Assembly: GCA_023251805.1 (NCBI GenBank)
Contig: JAHEYB010000003.1
Location: forward strand, 46,249-110,248
Length of the DNA stretch: 64,000 nucleotides
Source: Bacteroidota bacterium
Lineage (GTDB): Bacteria > Bacteroidota > Bacteroidia > 2-12-FULL-35-15
Direction: 5' to 3'
The number at the start of each line of letters is the position of its first letter. Positions within the stretch are counted from its first letter, which is position 1. This document shows positions 37,133 through 47,407 of this stretch, one piece after another. The position numbers were made by a program, and so were the translations under genes. The notes under the pieces were generated by a model that saw only the letters and a list, made by a program, of their open reading frames with translations, searched no databases and was not told the DNA's origin.

Positions 37133-37945
37133 TTATTTAGGTTGTTTATTTAATTGATCTTTGATTTCTTTTTGTTTTTGCTCTAATTGTTTCTTCTTTT
37201 CGTCAGCATTTTTAGAATCCACTTCCTTTTCAACACTAATTGTGGGTAACTTAAAATGAAAAGCCAAACTCACATTCACGCCATAACTGACGGTATTGAT
37301 ATGGGTTGCGCTTTCTTTGAAATAACCGCTACCCAACCCCACAAAAGGGTCTATCGAAATTTTTATTTGTTTTGACGCAAGGAAAAATTGATTAGAAATG
37401 CTGAATAAAAGAGAATGCTGAAAATGTTGCTCATTCATTTCATAAGTATTGGCAAAAGAACTTAATTCAGCTCCGCCCAAGGTGTTAATGTTTATCGAAC
37501 GATAACCTTCGTAACAAGGAACATAAAAAAGTTTGAACGAGTGATTACTTTTATTTGAACGATTGCATGACCGATAATATGCTCTTGGAATAGTAAGCGA
37601 ATACGAAATAGGAAAACACCAATAAGAAATTGTTCCATCCACCTGCGCTATACCAAACTGGTTTGTTTCAGAAAAAACACCTTGCGTTTCTTTTTGGAAA
37701 GAAATAGTATTCAAACCCATTCCTAAACCAAAACTTGCATTGCGACCATTAGCAATTTGAAAAGTAAGACCTGTGCCTTTTCCTTCCGTACGAATAATTT
37801 TTTCTGTTAATCCGTTTATAACAATCGTGCGAGGGTCGGATTTAATTCCAAAAATGGAAGCTTCAATGTTGATATAATTTTTTTGTGAGAATACAGAACA
37901 AGTAATCAGTAGTAAAAAAAACAATATTGAATGTTTGTGTATCAT
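37133..37945 (-). CDS. Hypothetical secreted protein
   Basis: Start at MIHKHSILFFLLLITCSVFSQ; charged Lys/Gln-rich C-term. Confidence 0.68.
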   Translation of the reverse strand: MIHKHSILFFLLLITCSVFSQKNYINIEASIFGIKSDPRTIVINGLTEKIIRTEGKGTGLTFQIANGRNASFGLGMGLNTISFQKETQGVFSETNQFGIAQVDGTISYWCFPISYSLTIPRAYYRSCNRSNKSNHSFKLFYVPCYEGYRSININTLGGAELSSFANTYEMNEQHFQHSLLFSISNQFFLASKQIKISIDPFVGLGSGYFKESATHINTVSYGVNVSLAFHFKLPTISVEKEVDSKNADEKKKQLEQKQKEIKDQLNKQPK

Positions 37946-38212
37946 GTTAAATTGATTTGTTTCTACTACAACACAAACAGGTAACAAATTAATGTAAAAT
38001 ATTGATAATCAATAAGTAAACGAAACAATCTTGTTTCCACTTTTTCATCTATTAATCATACAATACTTCAACATCCTCACAATATTCTTGCAACTCTGAA
38101 GTTAATCTACTATCGTCCCCTCCTTTTTTGACAAATTATTTTCTTTATGGAATTTGGCCTACTCCAACATCTATCTAAAAGATATTCGTCAAACAAAACA
38201 AAAAACCAAATC

Positions 38213-40150
38213 ATGTTAAAAAACACATTCATCTCAGCGATACTAGCAGGCATTATTTGCATTGCACTTGTATCAGCCCTACCTGCGGGTAGTGGTGATT
38301 GCTCCATTTATGGAAAGGCAATCGACAAATCAACTAACAAAATCATTCCTTATGCCAGTTTGGTTTTGTACGATAAAACTAATTCACCAATAGCAACTAC
38401 AATTACCGATGCAAATGGCGACTACTGCTTTAAGAACATCAAAAACGGAACCTATCAGCTTAGCATCTATCACAAAGATTTTACAAAAAATAAAATCAAT
38501 AACATCAGTGTTTCCGAAAAATCTCACCCTCAAGTTGACTTCAACTTATTTTCTAACAAAGCACCATTAGCCACAAACGATTCTCTAGTAATCGAAAAAA
38601 TACCGCCTCCTCCAGCAGCTTGTGAAATGATGATATCAAGCAATAAAAATATTTCCTATTGCTTAAAAGTAGGCACTTCGGCTTCGTATGGATGGTCGAG
38701 TGCTGACGGACTTTCTCGTCAAGAATTCAATACCGAAGAATACGACAAAATAAACGACAATGAATTTAAAGAAGCTTCCAAAAATCCTTTATCTACTTTT
38801 AGTATCGATGTTGACAGAGCATCTTACAGTAACGTTCGCAGATTTGTTACTCAAGGAAGTTTGCCTCCAGCTGATGCCGTTCGAGTGGAAGAACTAATAA
38901 ACTATTTCAGTTACGATTATCCTCAACCAAAAGGAAATGCTCCTTTTTCTATCACTACAGAATATACTGATTGCCCTTGGAATAAATCTCACCAATTAAT
39001 TCATGTTGGTTTACAAGGAAAAGAAATTGCATTAACAAATATGCCTGCAAACAACCTAGTTTTTTTAGTGGATGTTTCGGGTTCTATGCAATCACCTGAT
39101 AAACTTCCATTGCTACAAGCTGGTTTGCGTTTATTGGTTGATCAAATGCGACCACAAGACCAAGTTTCATTGGTTGTTTATGCAGGTGCAGCAGGAACCG
39201 TTTTGGAACCAACTTTAGGAACCGAAAAAGATAAAATTATTGCCGCATTGGACAAATTAGAAGCTGGTGGCAGCACTGCAGGTGGCGAAGGAATTGAATT
39301 GGCATACAAACAAGCAAAAGAACATTTTTTGAAAAATGGAAACAACCGTGTAATACTTGCAACCGATGGCGATTTTAATGTGGGAGTTAGTAGCAATGGC
39401 GAACTGGTAACCCTGATTGAGAAAAAACGTGAGCAAGGAATTTTCTTGACTGTTTTAGGTTTTGGCACTGGAAATTACAAAGATTCAAAAATGGAACAAT
39501 TGGCTGATAAAGGAAACGGAAATTATGCTTACATCGATGACCTCTTAGAAGCAAAAAAAGTATTGGTCAAAGAAATGGGCGGAACATTATTGACCATTGC
39601 TAAAGATGTAAAAATTCAAGTGGAATTTAATCCGGCAAAAATAAAAGGATATCGATTGGTTGGTTATGAAAACAGAGTATTAGCCAACGAAGATTTTAAT
39701 AATGATAAAAAAGATGCGGGCGAATTGGGTTCCGGACACACCGTTACGGCCATCTATGAAATTATTCCAATTGGTTCCACCGAAACTATCTCTTCGGTTG
39801 ACCCATTAAAATATCAAACAACTCCAAAAGGAGTAACCGGTTCTTTCGGTGATGAATTAATGACTGTGAAATTCCGTTACAAAGAAACAAAAGATACCAC
39901 ATCTAAATTAATTGTTCATGTGGTGCTGGATAAAAAAACACCCATAGCAACTGCATCCGAAAATTGTAAATTTTCCATTTCAGTGGCAGAATACGGAATG
40001 ATTTTGAGAGATTCAAAATTTAAAGGCCAAGCCAACTACAAAGATGTAATGGCCTTAGCAAAAGAATCGAAAGGAAAAGATGATGAAGGCTACAGAGCAG
40101 AATTTATCAGATTGGTGGAAATGACTGAATTGCTAAAGAAGCAAAAATAA
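38213..40150 (+). CDS. YfbK-like VWA protein with carboxypeptidase-like regulatory domain
   Basis: ATG at 38213; CSIYGKAIDKSTNKIIPYASLVLYDK, PLSTFSIDVDRASYSNVRRFV, FLVDVSGSMQSPDKLP. Confidence 0.88.
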   Translation: MLKNTFISAILAGIICIALVSALPAGSGDCSIYGKAIDKSTNKIIPYASLVLYDKTNSPIATTITDANGDYCFKNIKNGTYQLSIYHKDFTKNKINNISVSEKSHPQVDFNLFSNKAPLATNDSLVIEKIPPPPAACEMMISSNKNISYCLKVGTSASYGWSSADGLSRQEFNTEEYDKINDNEFKEASKNPLSTFSIDVDRASYSNVRRFVTQGSLPPADAVRVEELINYFSYDYPQPKGNAPFSITTEYTDCPWNKSHQLIHVGLQGKEIALTNMPANNLVFLVDVSGSMQSPDKLPLLQAGLRLLVDQMRPQDQVSLVVYAGAAGTVLEPTLGTEKDKIIAALDKLEAGGSTAGGEGIELAYKQAKEHFLKNGNNRVILATDGDFNVGVSSNGELVTLIEKKREQGIFLTVLGFGTGNYKDSKMEQLADKGNGNYAYIDDLLEAKKVLVKEMGGTLLTIAKDVKIQVEFNPAKIKGYRLVGYENRVLANEDFNNDKKDAGELGSGHTVTAIYEIIPIGSTETISSVDPLKYQTTPKGVTGSFGDELMTVKFRYKETKDTTSKLIVHVVLDKKTPIATASENCKFSISVAEYGMILRDSKFKGQANYKDVMALAKESKGKDDEGYRAEFIRLVEMTELLKKQK

Positions 40151-40151
40151 T

Positions 40152-40200
40152 TTTATCGTTACATCCTTTGTACTAATGCTACAAAGGATGTAACGATAAA
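40152..40200. repeat. Perfect 21-bp inverted repeat, 7-nt loop
   Basis: TTTATCGTTACATCCTTTGTA-ctaatgc-TACAAAGGATGTAACGATAAA, starting 1 nt after the stop codon; no U-tract. Confidence 0.9.
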
Positions 40201-40309
40201 TTATTACTTTGTTATTTTCTTAGTAGAAACGAGACTCAGCTTAACAATATTTCAATCAATCATTTTCCCTAAATAATACTACCTTTACACTCTATTTAAA
40301 ACAAATACA

Positions 40310-41638
40310 GTGGAATTCGAACAACTGAACCTCGACAAACCTTTACTTAATGCCTTAACAGATTTAGGATATGTACAGCCTACACCTATCCAGGAAAAAG
40401 CATTTTCATTAATTATGTCGGGGCAAGATTTAGTGGGCATTGCACAAACTGGTACAGGAAAAACCTTCGCCTACCTCTTACCTATTTTACGTCAATTAAA
40501 ATATTCAGAACAAAAACATCCACGTGTACTTATTATTGTCCCAACACGCGAGTTGGTTTTACAAATCGTGAAAGAAATTGAAAAATTAACTACTTATAAA
40601 AGTATTCGCTTTTTAGCTGTATATGGTGGGACAAATATCGCCACCCAAAAACAATTGGTTTACAATGGTTCAGATATTATTGTAGCAACTCCAGGTCGTT
40701 TGGTAGATTTAGCCTTGACAGGAATCTTGCGTTTGAAAGATATCAAACAATTGGTTATAGATGAAGTCGACCAACTCCTGAGTTTAGGTTTTCGTCAACC
40801 ACTCTTAGCTTTTTTGGAAAGCTTGCCCGACAAACGCCAAAATTTATTGTTTTCAGCAACCATGAACGAGGAAATTGAAACACTCATTGGCAAATACTTT
40901 TTCGAGCCGAAGAAAATTGAAGTCGCACCACATGGAACACCATTGGAACAGATTATCCAGCTATGTTACCACGTTCCCAACTTCAATACAAAAGTGAATT
41001 TATTAGATTATCTTTTAAGAACAGATGGGGAATTAAGTAAAGTATTGGTATTCGTTTCCACAAAAAAAATGGCAGACGATTTATTTGATGACCTGAAAAA
41101 TAAATTCACAGATGACGTGGCAGTGATTCATTCCAACTTATCACAGTCAAGCCGAATAAATGCACTAAAACAATTTCACGAAGGAACAAAACGCGTATTA
41201 ATTGCAACCGATATTTTAGCAAGAGGTTTGGATATTTCAGATGTATCGCACGTTGTAAATTTTGACACACCGGAAACTCCTGAAGATTATATACATCGAA
41301 TCGGAAGAACGGGTCGCGCCAACAAAATTGGAACAGCTATTACCTTCATTAATGAAGCGGAGCAAGAGTATCAAGTAGAGATTGAGCGTGTAATGAACAA
41401 AGCTATTCCCTATGAAGCAATGCCAACGGATGTGGCCATTTCTAAAATGCTTACGGATGATGAGATGCCTAAGATGGTAGACAAAATCAAGCAGAAAAAA
41501 GGAAAAGACAAACATGTTCCCGGACCCGCTTTCCACGAAAAGAAAGAGAAAAATAAGAAAGTAAACCTTGGTGGCCCTGCACAGAAAGAAAAACTCAAAG
41601 GAAAAGACGCGAAGATTCGTACCTACAGACGAAACTAA
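40310..41638 (+). CDS. rhlE: DEAD/DEAH-box RNA helicase, RhlE-like
   Basis: GTG start; AQTGTGKT, PTREL, VIDEVDQLL, SAT, ARGLDISDVSHVVNFDTP, HRIGRTGR; basic C-term. Confidence 0.85.
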   Translation: MEFEQLNLDKPLLNALTDLGYVQPTPIQEKAFSLIMSGQDLVGIAQTGTGKTFAYLLPILRQLKYSEQKHPRVLIIVPTRELVLQIVKEIEKLTTYKSIRFLAVYGGTNIATQKQLVYNGSDIIVATPGRLVDLALTGILRLKDIKQLVIDEVDQLLSLGFRQPLLAFLESLPDKRQNLLFSATMNEEIETLIGKYFFEPKKIEVAPHGTPLEQIIQLCYHVPNFNTKVNLLDYLLRTDGELSKVLVFVSTKKMADDLFDDLKNKFTDDVAVIHSNLSQSSRINALKQFHEGTKRVLIATDILARGLDISDVSHVVNFDTPETPEDYIHRIGRTGRANKIGTAITFINEAEQEYQVEIERVMNKAIPYEAMPTDVAISKMLTDDEMPKMVDKIKQKKGKDKHVPGPAFHEKKEKNKKVNLGGPAQKEKLKGKDAKIRTYRRN

Positions 41639-41640
41639 TT

Positions 41641-41833
41641 ATTGGAACGCAGATTCTCATGATTTTTATGATAAGGTGGGATTTTATCGCCTGTGGCGAT
41701 TCTGATTAAAATGGACTTATTCAGATAAAAAATAAAATCAGTTCGCTTTAGCGAACAAACTTTTTCCTTTTTTATATCAACAGTAAAAAAATCAATTTTT
41801 TTCATGAAAATCATGATAATCTGCGTTCCAATT
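41641..41833. repeat. About 190-bp MITE-like element with ~30-bp terminal inverted repeats and internal hairpins
   Basis: Left ATTGGAACGCAGATTCTCATGATTTTTATGA; right TCATGAAAATCATGATAATCTGCGTTCCAAT; internal ATCGCC-TGT-GGCGAT and GTTCGC-TTTA-GCGAAC hairpins; no ORF. Confidence 0.7.
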
Positions 41834-41863
41834 GCAAAAGTTAATTAGAAACAGAAATACAAT

Positions 41864-42082
41864 ATGTCAGAGTCCAACAAAGACCCACTCCACGGAAAAA
41901 CCTTAGAAATGATACTCAATCAGTTGGTCGCATATTATGGTTGGGAGAATTTGGCCTTCCATATTGATATCAATTGTTTCAAAAAAGACCCTAGCGTCAA
42001 ATCCAGCTTAAAATTCCTGAGAGCCACTCCATGGGCTCGTAAAAAAGTGGAAGATTTATACATTTCTATCCTAGAAAATTAA
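41864..42082 (+). CDS. VF530/DUF2132-family DNA-binding protein
   Basis: DPLHGKTLEMILNQLVAYYGWENLAFHIDINCFKKDPSVKSSLKFLRATPWARKKVEDLYI. Confidence 0.83.
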   Translation: MSESNKDPLHGKTLEMILNQLVAYYGWENLAFHIDINCFKKDPSVKSSLKFLRATPWARKKVEDLYISILEN

Positions 42083-42093
42083 TTACGCAGCCG

Positions 42094-42132
42094 CCCCCTC
42101 TCCTTGAACAAGGCGAGGGGCTGGGGTTGAGG
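42094..42132. repeat. Diverged dispersed repeat (copy 6)
   Basis: CCCCCTCTCCTTGAACAAGGCGAGGGGCTGGGGTTGAGG. Confidence 0.6.
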
Positions 42133-42248
42133 TCAATGGGCATACATTTATCATTTATAATCCCTCATTTATAATTATTTTAAGTTTCCTTATGGAAATT
42201 TAAAATGAGCAGCATCTTATCGGCTAAAGAACCTAAAAATCAACCGCC

Positions 42249-45200
42249 ATGAGAAGCAAAAAAATCAGTAGAATTGTGCCAATAGCAGGATTAAGTCTTG
42301 CAATGATGGCAATGGTAGCTTGGATTGTTCCAAGCAATTACTACCAATTAGCGATGGATAATGAAATTATCAAATCCATAAAAAGTAAACTAAGCGCTTA
42401 TCAAGAACAAATGCCTGAAGACAGGATTTATGTTCAATTTGATAAGCCTTTTTATGAGCCGGGTGACAATATCTGGTTCTCCACATTTATCAGAGATGGA
42501 AAATCTTTGAAAGCTTCCACAAAAAGTGACATCGTTCACATCGAATTCTTAAATCCGAAAGGAACAATCGAAAAAAGTATTAATGTAATTGCAAAAAATG
42601 GTGTCGCAGCCGGGGATTTTGCTTTGGATGCCGAAGCCTTGGGTGGAATGTATAAAGTTCGCGCTTATACTAATTGGATGAAAAACCTGCCTGCCGGACA
42701 GGCAGGCGAAGGAAACGAATATTACTTCGAAAAAGATATTCAAGTCCAGGACTTAGTTCTTCCAAATTTAAAAATGAAACTGGATTTTGAAAAAAAAGCT
42801 TTTGGGGCAGGTGATGAAGTAGTTGCGAAATTAGAATTGAATACAAACGAAAATAAACCACTTAGTAATTATAAAATAAATTTTGTTGCTAACCTTGACG
42901 GACAACAATTTATTAGCAAAGCAGATATAACAGATGAAAACGGAATTAAATATGTAAAATTTAATTTGCCGAAAGAATTAAAAACCAACGATGGTTTATT
43001 GAATGTAATGATCGAGTATAATGGTCTTACCGAAAGCATCTCCCGCTCCATTCCAATCTTATTAAATAAAGTGCAGTTTACAATGTTCCCAGAAGGAGGC
43101 GATTTAGTTGCTGGATTAGAAAGTAATGTGGCATTTCGTGCTTTGAATGAATTTGACAAACCTGCTGATGTGGAAGGAATAATATTAAACGAAGAAGGAA
43201 AACAAGTCGCAACTTTAGCTAGTTACCATATGGGAATGGGCTCATTTAAATTTACTCCTGCTGCTAACGAAAAATATTCAGTAAAAATCACAAAACCAGA
43301 AGGTATTGCTGAAACATTTGTGTTGCCACAAACATTATCTCGCGGTTACGTGATGAATATTGATAATTCAAAAGCAGGAGAGCTCTCTGCAATTATTCAC
43401 TCAACAGAAACAGAAGAATTATCATTGGTAGCACAAGTGCGTGGTAAAATGTATTATTCAACCGTGCTAGATGCAAAAAAAGGAATCAACAAAATTGTAT
43501 TCCCAACATCCAACTTCCCTATTGGAGTTACACAAGTTACTTTGTTCGATTCTAAAGGTGTTCCTCGTTCTGAGCGCTTAGCTTTTGTCAACATGGATAA
43601 GCATTTAAATATTGCTATTGAAACAGATAAAGACAAATATCTTCCAAGAGAAAAAGTAAAAATGACCGTTACGGTAAAAGATGAACGAGGCATTCCAATG
43701 CCTGCCAATCTTGCTTTATCAGTTGTAAATGATCAATTGATTTCTTTTGCAGATGATAAATCAGGAAATATTTTATCGCAATTACTTTTGCAACAAGATG
43801 TAAAAGGAAAAATTGAAGAGCCATCTTTTTATTTCAATGCTAAAGAAGAAAAAGCAGATAAAGCGTTGGATTACTTATTAATGACAGCAGGATGGAGAAG
43901 ATTCTCTTGGGAAAAATTAATGAATGACAATTTACCTGCTCTGGCTTTCCAAGGTGAAAAAGCAGTTGTTGCTGGAACAGTATTAGATGCTAGCACAGGA
44001 AAAGCAATCACCAATGCAAAAATTAAAATAAATGGTGGAGCAGAATATGAAACAGACGACAATGGAAAATTCATTTTCAATAAATTGGATTTAACTACTC
44101 CTGTTACATTAACTTATTCTGCTTGGGGATATGCAGCGCAGGCACAATACATTCAAAATTACCAACAAGGGATGACAATGTACTTGTACGATAACAACTA
44201 TTACAATCGCTATTACAATATTCCTAGTGCAAGTTCAAATGCATCAAGAGCAGATGTGGATGATTTGATGGCGATACCTGAAGATGCGCCAATGGGTGGC
44301 GGAGAAGGAAAAATGGCGAGAAATGAAAGAGCGCCCCTAAAACATGCTGATGCTAGGGGAAATAAAAAAACTCCTTTAGGACAAAAAGCAGGTAAACCGG
44401 GAGATGGAAAAGCACCAATGAAAGAAGTAGCAGTAAATGGTCAAAACATTGTTTTATTAGCTGAGGTTGCAAAACTTGCTGTTGACAAATCCGAAAAGAA
44501 AGTAGACAGAGACCAGAAGATGGATGTTAAATCAAAAGATGCTCGCCTAGAAAAATTCAGAAAGGTAGAAGAAATGGAACTGGACGAAGAGCAAGCAAAC
44601 ATCAACCAGCAACAATTAATGGTATATTACCGTGCACGTGAATTTGCTGCTCCAGTTTATAACAAACAAGAAACAGTAGAAACCAGAACTGATTTTAGAA
44701 ATACCATTTATTGGAATCCAAATGTGGAAGTAGACAAAACAGGAACAAAAACAGTTGAGTTTTATGCTTCAGATGACATTACTTCTTTCCGCACAACTGC
44801 TGAGGGAATCGCAACAGATGGCACAGTTGGAAGAGCAGAAAAAAACTTCTTCACGCAATTGCCTTTCGCTATGACAACCAAAATTCCAGTTGAAGTGGCT
44901 ACAGAAGACAATGTATCAATTCCATTAACCTTAAAAAACAATACCGACAAACCATTGGGAGGTGCATTAACTATCACTTCTCCTGATGGATTAAAATCGC
45001 TTGTCGAAATCCCAACTGCTCAAATCATTATGCCAGGAAAAGCAAAAACTATTTATCTAGATTATAAAGTGCTGGATAAAATTGGTTATGGTGAATTCAC
45101 AATTGCATTCCGTGCTTGTGGTTTAGGAGATGCATTCACACAAAAAATAAAAATTGCTCCAAAAGGATTCCCGGTAACAGCATCCTTCTCAGGACAAGAC

Positions 45201-46760
45201 ATCGAGAAAAACTTTTCATTCGAGATGAATAAAGTAGTGAATGGTTCATTAAAAGCAAGTTTCACAGCTTATCCAAATGTTGTAAATGATTTAATGAAAG
45301 GTGTAGAAGGAATTTTATCGGAGCCTTACGGATGCTTTGAACAAACATCTTGTACAGCATATCCAAATGCTATGGTATTGGATTATTTGAAATCAACAGA
45401 TAGCAAAGACACCAAAACAATATCTTATGCAAGTGATTTATTAAACAGAGGTTATAAACGCCTAACTACTTTTGAAGCAAAAGATAAAGGATATGAGTGG
45501 TTTGGAGCATCGCCTGCACATGAAGGATTAACTGCATATGGAATTTTAGAATTTGTTGACATGAAAAAAGCAGGAGCTGATGTAGATCAAAAAATGGTTG
45601 ACAGAACATCACAATGGTTAATGAGTCACAAAGATGGTAAAGGAGGTTTCCAAAGAGAAGCACATGCTTACCACGACTTCGGAAGAATCAGCGATGATAT
45701 TTTAAACGCTTATACCGTTTATGCATTAGCAGAAGCTGGTTATACCGATATCAAAAAAGAATTTGAAACATCCTATAAAAAAGCAATGGAAACAAAAGAT
45801 CCATATATGCTGGCGATGATGGCAAATGCTTCTTACAAATTGAATGAAAACACAAAAGGAGATGACGCAATGAGTGCTTTGTTGTCGAAACAGGATAAAG
45901 ACGGAAGCTTCACTGGCACAACACATTCAATAACCTATTCACAAGGAAATTCTTTGACCATCGAAACAACATCACTAAGTATTCTTGCGATATTAAAGAC
46001 AGGAAAAAATGTAGTAGCTATGCAAAATGCAGTAAAATATTTGGTAGGTGCAAGAAGTGGTTCAGGCGTATTCAGCAGCACACAAGGAACGATACTTGCT
46101 TTGAAAGCATTGACAGAGTATGCTAAATCGAGCAAGAAAACAAGTGAAAATGGAACTGTTGAGATTTATGTTGATGGAAAAAAAGTAGCAGAAAAATCTT
46201 ATGTAGCTGGAGAAAAAGGAGCCATTGTAATTGATGGTATGGAAGAATTTGTAAAAGGAGAAGGAAAACATGATGTGAAAGTGAAATATGTGGGAGTTAA
46301 AACACCACTTCCTTATTCTGTATCAATGACCTGGAACACCACACTTCCTGTGAGTGATATAGCTTGTGCAATTGATTTGAAAACAAAAATGTCTACTAAA
46401 ACGGCTAATGTTGGAGAAACAGTTCGCTTAACAGCAACCATCACCAACAAAAAGAACGAAGAAGTTCCAAGTACAATGGCAATCATTGGAATTCCTGCAG
46501 GATTCACCGTTCAACCTTGGCAATTAAAAGAGTTGCAAGAAAAGAAAGTGTTTGATTATTATGAAATAGTTGGCAATAATATTGCGGTGTATTACCGCGG
46601 TATGGATAAAAAAGCTGTGAAAGAAATCAATCTTGATTTGAAAGCAGAAATGCCTGGAGTGTATGACGCACCTGCTTCATCAGCTTATTTGTACTACACA
46701 AACGAATTTAAAACTTGGAGTGGTGTGGATAAAGTAACAATTAAAAAAGCAGTAATATAA
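42249..46760 (+). CDS. Alpha-2-macroglobulin family protein with CxEQ thioester motif
   Basis: 1503 aa; MG-type N-term (DRIYVQFDKPFYEPGDNIWFSTFIRDG), internal carboxypeptidase-regulatory-like domain, thioester-domain motif EPYGCFEQTS. Confidence 0.87.
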   Translation: MRSKKISRIVPIAGLSLAMMAMVAWIVPSNYYQLAMDNEIIKSIKSKLSAYQEQMPEDRIYVQFDKPFYEPGDNIWFSTFIRDGKSLKASTKSDIVHIEFLNPKGTIEKSINVIAKNGVAAGDFALDAEALGGMYKVRAYTNWMKNLPAGQAGEGNEYYFEKDIQVQDLVLPNLKMKLDFEKKAFGAGDEVVAKLELNTNENKPLSNYKINFVANLDGQQFISKADITDENGIKYVKFNLPKELKTNDGLLNVMIEYNGLTESISRSIPILLNKVQFTMFPEGGDLVAGLESNVAFRALNEFDKPADVEGIILNEEGKQVATLASYHMGMGSFKFTPAANEKYSVKITKPEGIAETFVLPQTLSRGYVMNIDNSKAGELSAIIHSTETEELSLVAQVRGKMYYSTVLDAKKGINKIVFPTSNFPIGVTQVTLFDSKGVPRSERLAFVNMDKHLNIAIETDKDKYLPREKVKMTVTVKDERGIPMPANLALSVVNDQLISFADDKSGNILSQLLLQQDVKGKIEEPSFYFNAKEEKADKALDYLLMTAGWRRFSWEKLMNDNLPALAFQGEKAVVAGTVLDASTGKAITNAKIKINGGAEYETDDNGKFIFNKLDLTTPVTLTYSAWGYAAQAQYIQNYQQGMTMYLYDNNYYNRYYNIPSASSNASRADVDDLMAIPEDAPMGGGEGKMARNERAPLKHADARGNKKTPLGQKAGKPGDGKAPMKEVAVNGQNIVLLAEVAKLAVDKSEKKVDRDQKMDVKSKDARLEKFRKVEEMELDEEQANINQQQLMVYYRAREFAAPVYNKQETVETRTDFRNTIYWNPNVEVDKTGTKTVEFYASDDITSFRTTAEGIATDGTVGRAEKNFFTQLPFAMTTKIPVEVATEDNVSIPLTLKNNTDKPLGGALTITSPDGLKSLVEIPTAQIIMPGKAKTIYLDYKVLDKIGYGEFTIAFRACGLGDAFTQKIKIAPKGFPVTASFSGQDIEKNFSFEMNKVVNGSLKASFTAYPNVVNDLMKGVEGILSEPYGCFEQTSCTAYPNAMVLDYLKSTDSKDTKTISYASDLLNRGYKRLTTFEAKDKGYEWFGASPAHEGLTAYGILEFVDMKKAGADVDQKMVDRTSQWLMSHKDGKGGFQREAHAYHDFGRISDDILNAYTVYALAEAGYTDIKKEFETSYKKAMETKDPYMLAMMANASYKLNENTKGDDAMSALLSKQDKDGSFTGTTHSITYSQGNSLTIETTSLSILAILKTGKNVVAMQNAVKYLVGARSGSGVFSSTQGTILALKALTEYAKSSKKTSENGTVEIYVDGKKVAEKSYVAGEKGAIVIDGMEEFVKGEGKHDVKVKYVGVKTPLPYSVSMTWNTTLPVSDIACAIDLKTKMSTKTANVGETVRLTATITNKKNEEVPSTMAIIGIPAGFTVQPWQLKELQEKKVFDYYEIVGNNIAVYYRGMDKKAVKEINLDLKAEMPGVYDAPASSAYLYYTNEFKTWSGVDKVTIKKAVI

Positions 46761-46764
46761 TTTC

Positions 46765-46814
46765 TCGACTCCGCTCAGTATGACGGCCTCAAATGTCATG
46801 CTGAGCGTAGTCGA
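46765..46814. repeat. Dispersed repeat (TCGACTnCGCTCAGnATGAC) as inverted pair
   Basis: TCGACTCCGCTCAGTATGAC ... GTCATGCTGAGCGTAGTCGA, 20-bp arms with 2 mismatches. Confidence 0.75.
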
Positions 46815-46843
46815 AGCATAAATCTTTAAAAACATAAAACATT

Positions 46844-47401
46844 ATGAATAACCGCAGAGAGTTTAGAGAGATAATAAAGGTTTCAAGAGAAGGTAGCGCT
46901 CAACAACCTTTATTACCGAAATTATTCGGGGCTCTGCGATTATTCATTTTGTTTTTCCTTTTAAGCAGCACTGCATTTGCGCAAAACCTGCTCAACAATA
47001 AACAATACGATTTGAATGACCCTAGAAACCCCGATTGTCCTTGTCACAAATTACAGAAGCTGGCGGACGATGAATATAATCGTCAACAAAATGGAACAAA
47101 TCAGTTTGTGTCCAACTTCAACAAAATAGATCTGAACGACAACGTGGACAATCAGATTAACATTCAGCAAAATTTCAATCCAGTGAACGACAATCTAGGC
47201 AACGACAATGAATCAACTAAAAACAAATTTCATTTTGAACCGAGACGAAGTAATGGCTCTTTAGGCTTAGGAATAAGTTCTGGAAGAAATAAGAAAAAGA
47301 AAACGGGTAATTACATTATGAAAAAGATTTACCGAGCCAAAATAAAACATTCAAAAATTAAAAAGGCAAAACCAAACTATTCGGTGTGCTACAAATGGTA
47401 A
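46844..47401 (+). CDS. Hypothetical secreted protein
   Basis: Hydrophobic segment ALRLFILFFLLSSTAFAQ; Asn-rich middle, Lys-rich C-term. Confidence 0.6.
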   Translation: MNNRREFREIIKVSREGSAQQPLLPKLFGALRLFILFFLLSSTAFAQNLLNNKQYDLNDPRNPDCPCHKLQKLADDEYNRQQNGTNQFVSNFNKIDLNDNVDNQINIQQNFNPVNDNLGNDNESTKNKFHFEPRRSNGSLGLGISSGRNKKKKTGNYIMKKIYRAKIKHSKIKKAKPNYSVCYKW

Positions 47402-47407
47402 TCCTTA

